DNA of 64,000 bases from JBCBDX01 sp039822005 (GTDB lineage Bacteria; Pseudomonadota; Alphaproteobacteria; Rhizobiales; Rhizobiaceae): contig JBCBMZ010000009.1 of NCBI GenBank assembly GCA_039822005.1, forward strand, positions 1-64,000, written 5' to 3'. Below, piece by piece: positions 63,292 to 64,000 of the stretch. The notes below the pieces were generated by a model. That model searched no databases. It worked only from the letters and a program-made list of their open reading frames with translations, and was not told where the DNA came from. Position 1 is the first letter of the stretch. Every line of letters starts with the position of its first letter. A program made the translations under genes and the position numbers.

Positions 63292-63720
63292 ATGAAACAA
63301 ATTTACGCAGCAATTGCGCTTTGCGTTGTGGTGCTTTTGGGTGCACCGGAACAAAGTTGGGCCGCGCGTCTGGTAGCGCATGTGGACATTTCTTCGCAGA
63401 CCATGACAGTCAGGAAAGACGGGCGCACCATTTATCGTTGGAAGGTGTCGACAGCACGCCCGGGGAAAATAACTCCGATCGGAACCTTCCGACCGCAGCG
63501 CATGCACCGCAAATGGCGATCAACGATCTACGGATCCAATATGCCCTATTCGATTTTCTTTCGCGGTCCTTACGCGATCCATGGCACGAGCGCCGTGTCA
63601 CGCCTTGGCCGTCCGGCATCTGCCGGTTGTGTGCGCCTGCATACGAGCAATGCCAAACGGCTTTTTGAGCTGACCCGTCAGGTCGGGCCGGGTAACATGC
63701 GGGTTCAGATAACCCGCTGA
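63292..63720 (+). CDS. L,D-transpeptidase (YkuD family), 142 aa
   Basis: A signal peptide (about 1-25, ending SWA) and a single YkuD domain with His97 (IHGTS) and the catalytic Cys113 in SAGCVRLH. It should form 3-3 cross-links in peptidoglycan or attach proteins to it in the periplasm. GGGGGA lies 7 bases before the ATG. The size is at the short end of the family, with no peptidoglycan-binding domain. A terminator follows. Confidence 0.9.
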   Translation: MKQIYAAIALCVVVLLGAPEQSWAARLVAHVDISSQTMTVRKDGRTIYRWKVSTARPGKITPIGTFRPQRMHRKWRSTIYGSNMPYSIFFRGPYAIHGTSAVSRLGRPASAGCVRLHTSNAKRLFELTRQVGPGNMRVQITR

Positions 63721-63731
63721 TCGTTTTAAAG

Positions 63732-63770
63732 CAGCGGTCGCCGGCTTTCTATTCAGGCGGCCACTGTTTT
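63732..63770. terminator. Terminator between the L,D-transpeptidase gene and the convergent cupin gene
   Basis: CAGCGGTCGCC and GGCGGCCACTG form an 11-position stem with one mismatch and one wobble pair around 13 bases, then TTTT on the plus strand. Its right arm lies in the last codons of the cupin gene. Confidence 0.55.
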
Positions 63771-64000
63771 GTATGAACGTGAGTCGGGGACGTAGAGGCG
63801 ATCATCATCGTTCAGAATTTTCCCGATCCGCATTTCCAAAAGTCGGGCGGGCTGATCGCCATGGTTTTCAAGTATATGAGCCATGCCGGGCGATATGTTG
63901 ACTTGATGTCCGGCAAACAGTTTGAAGACCTCGTTTTCAACGCGCACAGAGACGGCGCCGTTAAGAACGGTTAGTTTCTCTGTGCGTGTAAAATGACATT
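63753..64000 (-). CDS. C-terminal cupin of a probable mannose-6-phosphate isomerase/GDP-mannose pyrophosphorylase (partial)
   Basis: The minus strand stays open to the window edge, giving 82 residues without the start. The sequence HFTRTEKLTVLNGAVSVRVENEV, then IPG-like ISPGMAHILEN and LLEMRIGKILNDDDRLYV, matches the cupin domain at the end of type II phosphomannose isomerase/mannose-1-phosphate guanylyltransferase. A stand-alone cupin protein is also possible. The stop is TGA. Confidence 0.65.
   Translation of the reverse strand, partial: CHFTRTEKLTVLNGAVSVRVENEVFKLFAGHQVNISPGMAHILENHGDQPARLLEMRIGKILNDDDRLYVPDSRSYKTVAA

Noticed and set aside
1..64000. tRNA, rRNA and phage structural genes
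   Set aside because: Looked for in gaps between genes, especially near the recombinase; none recognised by eye.

Overview
The window reads as chromosome of an alphaproteobacterium, most likely a marine Rhodobacterales or Hyphomicrobiales relative. Supporting signs are the betaine-lipid pair btaA/btaB with a plcP-type phosphoesterase, two MttB-family methyltransferases with an Arg/Gly-rich N-terminus, a large cobalamin gene set built around cobN/cobW/cobO, and coding density and codon choice typical of this class. No rRNA, tRNA or CRISPR array was recognised.

Layout. (1) 1-10,127 is an accessory-looking stretch: the start of a secreted acidic protein, a tightly coupled three-gene operon of unrecognised function (a STAND-like P-loop ATPase of 1061 aa, a helical 557 aa protein and a 344 aa protein), a small tyrosine recombinase, an acyltransferase and an AT-rich membrane-protein gene between two copies of an intergenic repeat. 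(2) 10,128-13,787 holds a corrinoid protein, an MttB-family methyltransferase and a Zn-dependent homocysteine methyltransferase. AT-rich palindromes sit upstream of both the corrinoid and the homocysteine methyltransferase genes. (3) 13,853-17,780 is a phosphate-economy module: plcP-btaA-btaB, with a polyphosphate kinase 2 gene divergent from it. (4) 17,788-31,618 is mixed metabolism: a CDGSH Fe-S protein, a MarR regulator, a second MttB operon with an MDR oxidoreductase and a FAD/GcvT demethylase, two extended SDRs, a membrane-anchored AraC regulator, a class III aminotransferase and a small phasin-like protein. (5) 32,587-56,844 is a cobalamin island: cobQ-cobP-cobW-cobN-cobO, then a DUF6732-like gene-cbiX-cobH fusion-cobL-cobI-cbiG/cobJ-cobM, then cobK and cbiD on the minus strand divergent from cobA-cobB-cobC-cobD. 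(6) 56,841-63,127 is a minus-strand peptide-type ABC transporter operon led by an M20 deacylase/peptidase. (7) The window ends with an L,D-transpeptidase and the C-terminus of a cupin protein, probably a type II mannose-6-phosphate isomerase/GDP-mannose pyrophosphorylase.

How the genes fit together. The cobalamin genes would supply the cofactor used by the corrinoid protein and the MttB enzymes. Those enzymes, with the homocysteine methyltransferase and the FAD/GcvT enzyme, form a plausible one-carbon network drawing methyl groups from quaternary amines. The cobalamin pathway is a hybrid. It has late cobaltochelatase CobN and precorrin-style enzymes, but also CbiX, CbiD and a CbiG domain, and no CobG, CobZ or CobF is visible here.

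The best candidate for an undescribed system is the three-gene operon at 788-6690 next to the recombinase. Its genes are stop/start coupled and no component belongs to a family I can name beyond the ATPase class.
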